Shown: in pieces, positions 8,781 to 18,623 of the stretch
Position numbering within the stretch: the first letter of the stretch is position 1
How the letters are laid out: each line of letters starts with the position of its first letter
DNA from: Bog-113 sp965226755
GTDB lineage: Bacteria > Acidobacteriota > Terriglobia > Bryobacterales > Bryobacteraceae
Direction of reading: 5' to 3'
Assembly: GCA_965226755.1 (NCBI GenBank)
Contig: CBDDDT010000003.1
Location: 1,488,001 to 1,552,000, forward strand
Length of the DNA: 64,000 nt
Made by a program: the position numbers and the translations under genes
The notes under the pieces: model-generated
The model's input: only the letters and a program-made list of their open reading frames with translations
Databases searched by the model: none
What the model was told of the DNA's origin: nothing

Positions 8781-9755
8781 CTAGTCGACGAGCAATACGA
8801 CCTTGCCCTGCGCGTGCCCTTCTTCCAGGTAAGCGAGAGCCGCCGCCGCGTCTCGCAATGGATAACGCCTATCGATGACCGGCACGACTTTTCCGTCTCG
8901 CAAAAGGCCGCCCAAATAGGTGAGGTCTTTCTGATTTAGTTTGGCGATGAAGCTGCGCATTTTTTTCCGGCCAAACCGGGACAGCAACGGCGCCAGCAAC
9001 AGATCTTCGATGGCGCCGCGAAGACTGGGTTTGCCGCCAGCTTTGACGTATGTGCCGCCGGGACTTAGCGCACGCCTGTACGCAAAGAGCGAATGACGGG
9101 CGTTCGCGGCCAGAATAAGGTCGTAACGCTGGCCGCTCCGCGTGAAGTCTTCGCGCGTGTAATCAATCGAGTAGTCGGCGCCGATTCGCCGCGCGGTCTC
9201 GATGTTCCTGGCGCTGCAGACGGCGGTAACTTCAGTTCCGAATGATTTGGCGATTTGCACGGCGAACGTGCCGACGCCGCCCGAGGCGCCATCGACGAGA
9301 ACCTTCTGGCCCGGTTGAATCGAACCGCTGTCCCGAAGACCTTGCAGCGCGGTGAGCGCCGCGACAGGCACGCAGGCGGCGCCTTCGTAGGATATATTCG
9401 CGGGCTTCAGCGCCAATTCCTCCTCCTTGGCGCACACATACCCGGCAAACGCTGATCCCGCAAACCCTTTAGCCCCGAATACCTCATCGCCTGTCCGGAA
9501 CTGATTCACATGCTGGCCGACGGCTTCCACACGGCCCGCAAAATCAGAGCCGGGTATCTCGCGTTTGGGTTTGAGCAGGCCGAAAAACAGGCGGACGAAC
9601 AGGGGTTTGCCCCGCATGATGATGCAGTCCAGTGGATTTAGAGACGCTGCGTATACCCTGATCAGGACGCCGGCGTCCGCAGGCACCGGTTTTGCAACGT
9701 CCCGGAATTCCACGGTATTCGGCGGTCCGTATCGCGGGCTCCAGATCGCGTTCAT
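8781..9755 (-). CDS. NAD(P)-dependent zinc-free alcohol dehydrogenase / quinone reductase family
   Basis: A 324-residue medium-chain dehydrogenase/reductase. The N-terminal GroES-like domain has VYAASLNPLDCIIMRG and IPGSDFAGRVEAVG; the Rossmann motif VDGASGGVGTFAVQIAK binds NAD(P)H. Cysteines for a structural zinc are absent, as in quinone oxidoreductase-like members. The likely reaction is NADPH-dependent reduction of quinones or enones; the true substrate cannot be told. Its ATG overlaps the TGA of the methyltransferase gene (ATGA, 9752-9755), so translation is probably coupled. Confidence 0.88.
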   Translation of the reverse strand: MNAIWSPRYGPPNTVEFRDVAKPVPADAGVLIRVYAASLNPLDCIIMRGKPLFVRLFFGLLKPKREIPGSDFAGRVEAVGQHVNQFRTGDEVFGAKGFAGSAFAGYVCAKEEELALKPANISYEGAACVPVAALTALQGLRDSGSIQPGQKVLVDGASGGVGTFAVQIAKSFGTEVTAVCSARNIETARRIGADYSIDYTREDFTRSGQRYDLILAANARHSLFAYRRALSPGGTYVKAGGKPSLRGAIEDLLLAPLLSRFGRKKMRSFIAKLNQKDLTYLGGLLRDGKVVPVIDRRYPLRDAAAALAYLEEGHAQGKVVLLVD

Positions 9756-10861
9756 GCGGCTTCTTTCTCGCGGCCGCCGACGGCGCCAAGGAGCGGCTCC
9801 AAAACGTAAGCGGCTAAGTAGCGAACGACGGGAACGACGACGCCGTCGCCGATCAAATGATAAGCCTCGTTATAGTTCCCCGGGAGCTTATAACTATCCG
9901 GCAGCCCCATCAAGATGGCCGCTTCGCGCGGGGCCAACAGACGAGACCGGAATTTGTCTCCCTCGACCAGCAGAATGGATTGCCGGCTCGAACCGCCGGC
10001 CGGAGTGCGCAGACAACCCGCGATCTCGTCGAACCGAATTTCGGCTCGCTGCTCACGCTGGCCGGCCTGGTTTACGCGCGTGCGTTTGTACACGCCTCCG
10101 ACCATCCGCTTCGCCGTGCTCGCGGCCTGTTCGACCTTCCTTCGGTTGACCGGGCTCATCATCGACAAGAGGCGCCGGGTCTCGGCCGCGGCGTGCCACT
10201 CGACCCCTTGCGGGTGGTCTCCGACTATATCCGCGAACGCCGACTGGCGGGGCGGCGGCGACGGAAGATTCCACCATAACCACGCCTGTTGCAGCGAATG
10301 CGGCAGCTTGGAGTAAGCGGCGACTAAGTTCGCCGGATGCCAGAGGATATCAGGACGATTGATGACGAGAGATTCACTAATAGCCCGGTCCTGGCGCACC
10401 GCGACGATGAAGAGGCGCGGCCGCGATTGCGGGACGAAACGAGCGGCGTCCATCACGATAGCGCCGAAGCGATACCCGGCGTCAACCAATGCCGCGCCGA
10501 TGGCGGCGAAATCCCTGCCGTCATGAGAGGTCAGAGCGCCGCGGACATTTTCCAGCACGACCACAGCGGGCGGGCGCTGTTCTTTGAGCAGTCCCTCGAT
10601 GAGCCGCCAGAATAGCCAGAAGGCGCGCGAGCGTTTGCCGCTCAAGCCGGCATAATCACCCGCGAGCGATAGATCCTGGCAGGGGAAAGACGCCCAGACC
10701 AAATCGGCGCGGCCGGGCAGGTCGGCTGTCGTCAAGTTGCCGACGTCCCCGATTCTGAGGCTTTCCGGTCCCCAGTTCGCGGCATAAGTGGCGCATTTTT
10801 TGGCGTCGAGGTCGTTGGCGAGAAGGCAATCCCATCCTTCGCCAAGACCGGCGCGGGCCAT
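9752..10861 (-). CDS. DNA (cytosine-5-)-methyltransferase with an anomalous N-terminus
   Basis: Transfers methyl from SAM to cytosine C5 in DNA. Seen in order: ANDLDAKK (motif II, about residues 15-22), SFPCQDLSLAG with the catalytic Cys (about 60), LENVRG (motif VI, about 105), QSRPRLFIVAV (motif VIII), and a conserved C-terminal block with REAAILMGLPDSY and GDGVVVPV (motifs IX-X). The first ATG (10861) lies just downstream of the SAM-binding motif I: codons 10862-10888 in the same frame read F-Y-E-F-F-A-G-G-G, but an in-frame TAA at 10898-10900 leaves no ATG, GTG or TTG before them. Either a non-standard start (for example ACG at 10897) is used or the start has been lost. No restriction enzyme gene is adjacent; a vsr gene is 6 kb away. 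Confidence 0.85.
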   Translation of the reverse strand: MARAGLGEGWDCLLANDLDAKKCATYAANWGPESLRIGDVGNLTTADLPGRADLVWASFPCQDLSLAGDYAGLSGKRSRAFWLFWRLIEGLLKEQRPPAVVVLENVRGALTSHDGRDFAAIGAALVDAGYRFGAIVMDAARFVPQSRPRLFIVAVRQDRAISESLVINRPDILWHPANLVAAYSKLPHSLQQAWLWWNLPSPPPRQSAFADIVGDHPQGVEWHAAAETRRLLSMMSPVNRRKVEQAASTAKRMVGGVYKRTRVNQAGQREQRAEIRFDEIAGCLRTPAGGSSRQSILLVEGDKFRSRLLAPREAAILMGLPDSYKLPGNYNEAYHLIGDGVVVPVVRYLAAYVLEPLLGAVGGREKEAA

Positions 10862-10916
10862 GCCGCCGCCCGCGAAGAATTCGTAAAAGGATGGCGTTTA
10901 TGCTACCCCTGCCCTT

Positions 10917-12851
<1,935 letters not shown>

Positions 12852-12884
12852 GCCCCAAAATCTTAGCAACTCGGGCGGGGCGAA

Positions 12885-13319
12885 TTAGTCGTAGGAAACC
12901 GGTCCGCGCTTGAGCCCGGCGCGCAGGGGGATGTAGATGAGCAGGCCCACCGGACCGAAAACATAAGTGACCAGCAGGCACGGAATCACGGCGAGGTGCA
13001 GAAGCTTCAGGCGGAGCGCGTCGCGCACCATCCAGGCGCCGACGAACAGATCGAGCGCCAACAGGTGAACCCAGGCGGCCAGAATGGCGCCAGGACGGTG
13101 GAACAGGTATTGGAGCGCGCCGAAGGTGGTGAGGATGGCGTGAAAGCCTTCGAAGTTGACGATGAAGAGCACCAGGTAGACGAAGGCCAGCAGCAGGGGA
13201 ATCGTGAACATGGCGATGCGCTGCGTCCAGCGCCAGGCGGGAGCGACCAGCAGCAGGATCCAGCCGGGAAGAACCGCGGTGTTGCAGACGGCGAAGAGGG
13301 TTTCGTTGGAAATCCGCAT
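12885..13319 (-). CDS. ABA4-like membrane protein (DUF4281 type)
   Basis: A 144-residue inner-membrane protein with about four hydrophobic helices. WILLLVAPAWRWTQRIA, ILAAWVHLLALDLFVGAWMVRDA and VIPCLLVTYVFGPVGLLIY match the ABA4-like family, named after a plant protein needed for neoxanthin synthesis; the bacterial role is unknown. It follows the DegT aminotransferase gene on the same strand with a 15-bp gap and precedes acsA by 33 bp, so all may be one transcript. Confidence 0.75.
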   Translation of the reverse strand: MRISNETLFAVCNTAVLPGWILLLVAPAWRWTQRIAMFTIPLLLAFVYLVLFIVNFEGFHAILTTFGALQYLFHRPGAILAAWVHLLALDLFVGAWMVRDALRLKLLHLAVIPCLLVTYVFGPVGLLIYIPLRAGLKRGPVSYD

Positions 13320-13334
13320 GGGCAGGACCGGCGT

Positions 13335-14438
13335 TTAGGGCAGAGCGGCTTCCCGGAGGGCGCGGGCGATTTCGCGCGCGTCGTCCGCGGTTCCGAGCAG
13401 CACGCGGTGGGGCAGCCAGAACGCATCCAGCACGCAGGCTTCGGCCACCGGGCAGGGTTCGACGCGACAGCCGCCGCGCTGATAAAGGGGATTGCGATAA
13501 AGCGTGTGCGGGTAGAACGCGGTGCAGGGAATTCCGGCGGCGCTGACGCGGCGGTGGAATTCGTCGCGGTGGGGCACGCGCCCCAGCATCAGGTAATTGG
13601 TGTGCACACGGGCGGGGCAGGGAACGCGCTGGAAGCGGATTTCGGGAACGTCGCGCAGTTCCTGGCGGATCAGCGCGGCGTTGCTTTCGCGCGTGCGGTT
13701 CTGCTCCGGGAGGCGCTCGAATTGAGCGAGCAGGACGGCGGCCTGGAAAGCGGTCATGCGGAAATTGGCGCCGAGCTCGTAGTGATGGAACCAGCCGCCG
13801 CCGGGCTTGCGGCCCTGGTCCAGGATGGAGCGGAGATGTTCCGCGCAAGCGTCGTCGTTGGAGGTGAGCAGGCCGCCTTCGCCGGCCGTCATGACTTTGG
13901 AGTTCTGGAAGCTGAACGAGCCCGCGAGACCGATGCTGCCGGCGCGGCGGCCGTTCCATTCCGATCCGTGGGCGTGCGCGGCGTCTTCGATCAGGAAAGC
14001 GCCGGCGTCGCGCGCGATGGGAAACAGGCGATCCATATCCGCCATGGGGCCGCCGAAATGCACCGCGATGATGGCTTTGGTTTGGCCGGTGACGGCGCGG
14101 CGGACGGAGGCCGGATCGATGTTGAAGGTGTCGTCCTCGATATCGACAAAGACGGGCGTGGCCCCCACGCGGGAGACGGCGGTGGCGGTGGAGACGAAGC
14201 TGATGGCGGGCACGATGACTTCATCGCCGGGGCCGACGCCGGCGGCTGCAAGCGCCATCTCAAGCGTAACGGTTCCATTGCAGGCGGCGATGCCGTGGCG
14301 GCATTGCTGGAAGTCCGCGAATTTTCGTTCGAGTTCGGCGATGAACGGGTGGTAGCCGCCCCACCGGTCGCTCTGGAGGACGTCCAGCAGCAGTTCGCGT
14401 TCGCGGTCGCCCGCCAGCGGCCATTTCGGAACGTTCAT
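13335..14438 (-). CDS. DegT/DnrJ/EryC1/StrS family PLP aminotransferase
   Basis: A 367-residue PLP-dependent enzyme of the sugar-aminotransferase type. Visible are GTVTLEMALAAAGVGPGDEVIVPA near residue 50-75, VFVDIEDDTFNIDP, IEDAAHAHGSEWNGR with the PLP-contacting Asp, and FSFQNSKVMTAGEGG with the Schiff-base Lys near residue 185. Members make amino sugars for polysaccharides or natural products, or act as dehydratases. No sugar nucleotide genes lie alongside, so the substrate is undetermined. The ATG at 14438 is used; the promoter must lie in the 25-bp gap shared with the divergent gene, or within that gene. Confidence 0.92.
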   Translation of the reverse strand: MNVPKWPLAGDRERELLLDVLQSDRWGGYHPFIAELERKFADFQQCRHGIAACNGTVTLEMALAAAGVGPGDEVIVPAISFVSTATAVSRVGATPVFVDIEDDTFNIDPASVRRAVTGQTKAIIAVHFGGPMADMDRLFPIARDAGAFLIEDAAHAHGSEWNGRRAGSIGLAGSFSFQNSKVMTAGEGGLLTSNDDACAEHLRSILDQGRKPGGGWFHHYELGANFRMTAFQAAVLLAQFERLPEQNRTRESNAALIRQELRDVPEIRFQRVPCPARVHTNYLMLGRVPHRDEFHRRVSAAGIPCTAFYPHTLYRNPLYQRGGCRVEPCPVAEACVLDAFWLPHRVLLGTADDAREIARALREAALP

Positions 14439-14463
14439 ACTAAATTCCAGGATAGAGGAGCGG

Positions 14464-14724
14464 ATGAGCGTCTACGACGAAATGCGGGACGAGCTGGACA
14501 AGCACGAGTTTATGTTCGGCGTGCCGCGCGGGCGGCTGGCGGTAGCGCTGGATCTGCTGACCGACGCGCTGGTGCTGGTGGGGCAGCACGGCGTATATTG
14601 CCAGAGCGCGCGGCAGGCGGGCAGGCCGGCGATGGATATTCAGATCATCTCGAAAGCGATCACGGACGCGAAAGAGCTGGTGGGCAGCGCTATGACGGAG
14701 CTGAAGCGCCCACAAACGGATTGA
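14464..14724 (+). CDS. Small hypothetical protein (86 residues)
   Basis: A short soluble, mostly helical protein with no recognised domain. The evidence that it is real is a good ribosome-binding site (GAGGAG, 14455-14460) before the ATG, plausible amino-acid composition, and a clean divergent position next to the aminotransferase. Its 3' end overlaps the end of the MBL hydrolase gene by 35 bp in convergent orientation. Confidence 0.6.
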   Translation: MSVYDEMRDELDKHEFMFGVPRGRLAVALDLLTDALVLVGQHGVYCQSARQAGRPAMDIQIISKAITDAKELVGSAMTELKRPQTD

Positions 14725-15331
14725 GGCGTTTCTCGCGCTCGATGGTGGTGTTGGCGCCGTGGCCGGGGATGACGATGGTCGGGTCGGGCAGGGTGAAGAG
14801 CTTTTCGCGAATCGACTGAACGATCTTTTTGCCGTTTCCGCCGGGAAGGTCGGTGCGGCCGATGCTGCCGAGAAACAACGTATCGCCGGCGATCAGTTTC
14901 CCTTCGCTGGGGATGAACAGGCTGATGCTGCCGGGCGTGTGGCCGGGCGTTTCGATGACATGGAACGCGGTGGCGCCGGCGGTGAGCGTTTCGCCTTCCT
15001 TCACTTCCACGTCGATGCCGGGGTTGGCGGCGAACTGCATCCCGATCCAGGCGGCCTGCAGGGGCAGGCTCAGGGCGATCACGTGGTCGTGGGCGTTCAT
15101 CCAAATGGGCGCGCCGGTGGCCTTGCGGAGTTTGCCGGCCCCGCCGATGTGGTCGATATGGGCATGGGTGATGACGATGGCTTTCACGCGTAGGTTGTGG
15201 CGGGCGAGGATCTCCTCAACTTTGGCTATGTCCGCGCCGGGATCGATGACGATCGCTTCGCGGGTGGTCTCGTCTCCGAAAATGGAGCAGTTGCAGCGGA
15301 GAATGCCGACGGGAAGCACTTCGTGGATCAT
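14690..15331 (-). CDS. MBL-fold metallo-hydrolase (glyoxalase II-like)
   Basis: A 213-residue metallo-beta-lactamase-fold hydrolase. The metal motif THAHIDHIGG (about residues 55-64), then ETPGHTPGSISLF (third ligand His), GDTLFLGSIGRTDLPGG (bridging Asp) and IPGHGANTTIEREK (last His) are all intact. This arrangement matches the YcbL/glyoxalase II-like group that hydrolyses thioesters such as S-lactoylglutathione; the exact substrate is not known. Confidence 0.92.
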   Translation of the reverse strand: MIHEVLPVGILRCNCSIFGDETTREAIVIDPGADIAKVEEILARHNLRVKAIVITHAHIDHIGGAGKLRKATGAPIWMNAHDHVIALSLPLQAAWIGMQFAANPGIDVEVKEGETLTAGATAFHVIETPGHTPGSISLFIPSEGKLIAGDTLFLGSIGRTDLPGGNGKKIVQSIREKLFTLPDPTIVIPGHGANTTIEREKRLNPFVGASAPS

Positions 15332-15357
15332 TCGTCGCTATCATACGATCAGATTCC

Positions 15358-15816
15358 ATGGACCTTGTCATTCCGTACCTGGCGCGCTGGATCCACATTG
15401 CATCGGCCATCACTTTGATGGGCGGCCTGATCTTTGCCGCAATCGCATGGCTGCCGGCGCTGCGGACGGCGGGCGCGGGGGAAGGCCAGGCGCTGGGCGA
15501 TGCGATCGCGGCGAAGTTCCGGCCGTGGTTCGCGCTGGCCATCGCGGGGCTGCTGATATCCGGTTTCTATAACTACATGCGGCACGCGGCGGCGAAGGAC
15601 GTTCCGACGCTTTATCACATGGTGTTCGGAATGAAGTTTCTGCTGGCGCTGCATGTGTTCGCGGTGGGATGGCTGGCGCTGGGCCGCGGAAACACGAAGC
15701 GCTCGCGCCAGATTACGGGCGTGGTGATTTCGGGGCTGGTGATTCTCGCGCTCTCCGCGTGGATGCGCTTCCTGGCGCTGAGCACGATGCAGGCGATCGC
15801 TCCGATTGTGAAGTAA
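15358..15816 (+). CDS. CopD-like four-helix membrane protein
   Basis: A 152-residue inner-membrane protein with four predicted helices, near residues 10-32, 55-72, 85-105 and 120-140. RWIHIASAITLMGGLIF with its conserved His in the first helix, and FGMKFLLALHV in the third, recall CopD/DUF2269-type proteins that may bind haem or copper; this is a weak family impression. It precedes ygfZ by 18 bp on the same strand and is probably co-transcribed. Confidence 0.65.
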   Translation: MDLVIPYLARWIHIASAITLMGGLIFAAIAWLPALRTAGAGEGQALGDAIAAKFRPWFALAIAGLLISGFYNYMRHAAAKDVPTLYHMVFGMKFLLALHVFAVGWLALGRGNTKRSRQITGVVISGLVILALSAWMRFLALSTMQAIAPIVK

Positions 15817-15834
15817 GGTGCTGAAGCAAGACGG

Positions 15835-16752
15835 ATGACAGAGGGGTACAAAGCATTAACAAAGGGCGCGGCGGCGATCGATCTGTCGGCCCGGACGCGC
15901 CTACGGGTGACCGGGGAGGATCGCGCGCGGCTGCTGCACGCGCTGACGACAAACCACGTGCAACAACTCTTGCCGGGGCACGGCTGTTACTCGTTTTTCC
16001 TGAACGCCAACGGAAGGATTCTGGCGGATGCGAATCTATTCGTGTTCCCGGAGCATATTCTGATTGACGCGGAGCCCGAGGTGCGCGAATCGCTGTTTGC
16101 GCATCTGGATCACTACATCATCGCGGACGACGTGACGCCGCATGACGAGGGCGATATTACGTTCGCGCTGGGCGTGGAAGGGCCGGAAGCGTCGGAGCGG
16201 TTGTGCGCGGTGGGCGCGCCGGTTCCCCCCAACGATTACGCGCATGAGCAGTGGAACGACTGCACGGTGGCGAAGGCTACATATACCGGAGCGCCCGGCT
16301 GGCGCGTGTTCGGACCGGCGAACCGGAAGGACGCGGTGCGGGAGCTTTTATATCTAGTCGAGGCCACGGCGAAGGATGCGGAGACGGTGCGGATCGAACA
16401 TCGGCGTCCGCGTTATGGAACGGATATTACGGCGTCGCAGATCGCGGCCGAGACCGGTCTCACCGAGGCGCTGCATTTCCAGAAGGGCTGCTATTTGGGG
16501 CAGGAGATTGTGGAGCGGGTGCGATCGCGCGGGCATTTGAATAAGCGCCTGGTGGCGTTTGAGCTGGATGGGAAGCACGTGCCGGATGCGCACGCGCGCG
16601 TAACGGCGGACGGCAAAGAGGCGGGCGAGATCACGTCGGCCGCATACTCGCCGGAGCGCGGCGTCGTCGTGGCGCTGGGTTACATTCGGATGCCGCATGA
16701 TGCGGCGGGTACGGCGGTGACGGTGGAGGAGCAATCGGGGCGCGTGCGGTAG
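15835..16752 (+). CDS. ygfZ: YgfZ/GcvT folate-binding protein (Fe-S cluster repair)
   Basis: A 305-residue cytoplasmic folate-binding protein that supports the assembly or repair of certain iron-sulfur enzymes. The diagnostic motif K-G-C-Y-x-G-Q-E is present as HFQKGCYLGQEIVERVRSRGH (about residues 215-235). The N-terminal GcvT-like half has LRVTGEDRARLLHALTTN and GRILADANLF. Full length for the family. Confidence 0.92.
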   Translation: MTEGYKALTKGAAAIDLSARTRLRVTGEDRARLLHALTTNHVQQLLPGHGCYSFFLNANGRILADANLFVFPEHILIDAEPEVRESLFAHLDHYIIADDVTPHDEGDITFALGVEGPEASERLCAVGAPVPPNDYAHEQWNDCTVAKATYTGAPGWRVFGPANRKDAVRELLYLVEATAKDAETVRIEHRRPRYGTDITASQIAAETGLTEALHFQKGCYLGQEIVERVRSRGHLNKRLVAFELDGKHVPDAHARVTADGKEAGEITSAAYSPERGVVVALGYIRMPHDAAGTAVTVEEQSGRVR

Positions 16753-16840
16753 TTACGGCGTGACCGGCCGTGGGGAGCCACACGCGGATCGGACGGTTAT
16801 CGGGCGCCATTTCCCGCCTTCGGCGCCTTTGCGAGGCCTC

Positions 16841-17983
16841 TTAGTTATTGGCGTGGGCTGTTTGCCCCCATCCATCAACAACCGCGCCCGGCAGGACATG
16901 CTGCCTGATCTTGTACATAGCTGCGCGTTTTGCTAAATACTTATAGTCGTTAAGACGATACTGCATCTGACCGATAACCAATCCGGGATGACGCGCTACT
17001 GTTTGCGAAAACGCCATCACGTCTTTTTCGTAATAGAACGGATGCTTTTGGCGCATAAAGGAAGTAATTCTATCGACCGGAACGCAGAACTCAGACGCGG
17101 CATTGTTGGCGATCCTCTCCCTCTCCGGCAAGCTTTCACCACAGCCCGCGTTTTCCCCTTCTAGATCATCGATGATCGCATCTCGTGGATCATCACGACC
17201 ATCGGCGCGAAGAACGTGCTCTATTTCATGGCGCAGAACGAACCAGAAATTATCTACTCTGTCTCGCCTCATTGACATCCCGATCACGGGAGACATTCGG
17301 TCGAGCCAGCAACACGCGCCATCGATCTTGGCTTGCTGAAGTCGCTCGACCAGCACAAACCGCACGCCAGCCTCAGCGAGCAGCCTAGGCACATGCCTGG
17401 CCTCTTCAGGGGCAACAAGAAGGGCTTCCATCTGGATCATGGCCTCTGCCAGTTTTTTGGGCGAATACGGCGCGGCGCTGATGCCTTTAGCTAGTTCCCT
17501 TACGCGGAACAGCCACGCGCATTGCGACGCCGTTACCTCGCGATATGTTCCCTTTTTGGCGTCATGCGCCAGCCAAGGTTCGTCATCAATATGTTCAATC
17601 TGAAGGAAATCGAGGACGCGCTTTTCTAGAACCTCGACGTTGTCGGATGGTTCGATCCAGCGGCGCTTCGTCATCTCCTTCACGGGCGCTTTTGCGTAAA
17701 GCCGCGCGCGCCGCTCCACGCCGACGTCGTCATGTACGGCATGCGCCAGCCTGTAATCACGCTCAAGATTCATCCAAAATTCAGCGCCGGTGCCAAACGC
17801 GGCGCCTAGCCCCTTGGCCGTCTCGGGCGTAATCGCGCACTTCCCCGAAATTAGCTGGCTGATCAGCTTCGGCGGCCTCCCAAGAATTTCTGCTAACTCA
17901 ATCTGACTCCATCCCCGGGCCTCTAGCTCATCCGCTATGAACTCACCGGGAGCAAATACTTCCGCCGCTACTCTGTTTGCCAT
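16841..17983 (-). CDS. HigA-type antitoxin with ImmA/IrrE metallopeptidase domain
   Basis: The 380-residue product has two parts. Residues about 10-70 are a helix-turn-helix of the HigA kind (FIADELEARGWSQIELAEILGRPPKLISQLISGK...TPETAKGLGAAFGT). Residues about 180-310 resemble an ImmA/IrrE peptidase, with HEIEHVL giving an HExxH zinc motif near residue 250 and ERIANNAASEFCVP supplying a downstream Glu. The HTH part probably binds the toxin and the operon promoter. The peptidase part is usually absent from classic HigA (about 95 residues), so the protein may regulate itself or another factor by cleavage; that is inference. It starts 9 bp after the toxin gene. Confidence 0.85.
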   Translation of the reverse strand: MANRVAAEVFAPGEFIADELEARGWSQIELAEILGRPPKLISQLISGKCAITPETAKGLGAAFGTGAEFWMNLERDYRLAHAVHDDVGVERRARLYAKAPVKEMTKRRWIEPSDNVEVLEKRVLDFLQIEHIDDEPWLAHDAKKGTYREVTASQCAWLFRVRELAKGISAAPYSPKKLAEAMIQMEALLVAPEEARHVPRLLAEAGVRFVLVERLQQAKIDGACCWLDRMSPVIGMSMRRDRVDNFWFVLRHEIEHVLRADGRDDPRDAIIDDLEGENAGCGESLPERERIANNAASEFCVPVDRITSFMRQKHPFYYEKDVMAFSQTVARHPGLVIGQMQYRLNDYKYLAKRAAMYKIRQHVLPGAVVDGWGQTAHANN

Positions 17984-17992
17984 AAAGCCGCC

Positions 17993-18289
17993 CTAGTGGT
18001 AATCCTCAATACTCACAATGAAAACAATTTTGTCGGTGTTCTTCCCGCCAATTTCCATGACCAGCCGCCATTGATCATTCAGGCGCATGGAATGCTGTCC
18101 TGCGCGATCGCCTTTAAGTTTCTCGAAATGAAGGGCTTTCAACGCATAGAAGGCGCGTTCGTCAGGGGCCGCGCGAATCGTCTGCATGCGTTTTCTGAAC
18201 ACCTTGACCACGGCTTGCGGATATCCTGCGTCGAACTTTGGGTTGGTTTCAAGCCTGTCGAGGTCCTTGCTACGAAAAAGCACCTCCAT
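17993..18289 (-). CDS. higB: HigB/RelE-family toxin
   Basis: A 98-residue ribosome-dependent mRNA interferase of the HigB type. The family landmarks are all present: R.KDLDRL at the start, KVFRKRMQTIRAAPD, LKALHFEKLKGDRAGQHSMRLNDQWRLVME and the end IVSIEDYH. HigB-first gene order, with the antitoxin downstream, is typical of higBA. The ATG at 18289 begins at the family's normal N-terminus, has no ribosome-binding site, and lies only a few bases after a candidate -10 box, so the mRNA may be leaderless. Confidence 0.88.
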   Translation of the reverse strand: MEVLFRSKDLDRLETNPKFDAGYPQAVVKVFRKRMQTIRAAPDERAFYALKALHFEKLKGDRAGQHSMRLNDQWRLVMEIGGKNTDKIVFIVSIEDYH

Positions 18290-18623
18290 CTATTTTCGAG
18301 TATAATTCTAGACGCTTGAATCGGCAAGGGCTGATTACGTAATCCGTAATTTATTGGTAAAAAAAAGAAAAGCCGGTTCCACGTCAAACGTAATGGTCAA
18401 TACGCGGTTGATGGATGAGGCAATGCGTAATCTGCGCTGCCAGCGCATTCAGGCGGGTGAAATTTTGGCCTTTCGACGACGCCAAGCAAAAGACCGCACA
18501 GACTCATCACTTCGTGGACGGCGATTGACGCCGATAGCGAATTGATCCCGTCACTTTTGCTCGGATCGCGAGAAGGTACCTGCTTCGCCCGTTTCTGACG
18601 CTTCTTACGCCTTGTCGCTAATC
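18290..18623. other. Intergenic stretch of 334 bp between higB and the cysH-type gene
   Basis: This region is visibly more AT-rich near 18290-18400 than its surroundings. It holds the candidate higBA promoter and a perfect 10-bp palindrome ATTACGTAAT at 18334-18343, followed by a partial repeat CCGTAAT. The palindrome lies just upstream of the -35 box and could be an operator for the HTH antitoxin. No convincing gene is seen between about 18350 and 18623. Confidence 0.4.
18299..18327 (-). promoter_or_regulatory. Candidate higBA promoter
   Basis: On the minus strand, TTGCCG (18327-18322) and TATACT (18304-18299) are separated by exactly 17 bp. The -10 box ends 9 bp before the higB ATG, which predicts a transcript with almost no 5' leader. 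Confidence 0.5.

Noticed and set aside
12996..14819. Long plus-strand frame opposite the ABA4-like and aminotransferase genes (607 codons)
   Set aside because: It is antisense to recognised genes and has no domain.
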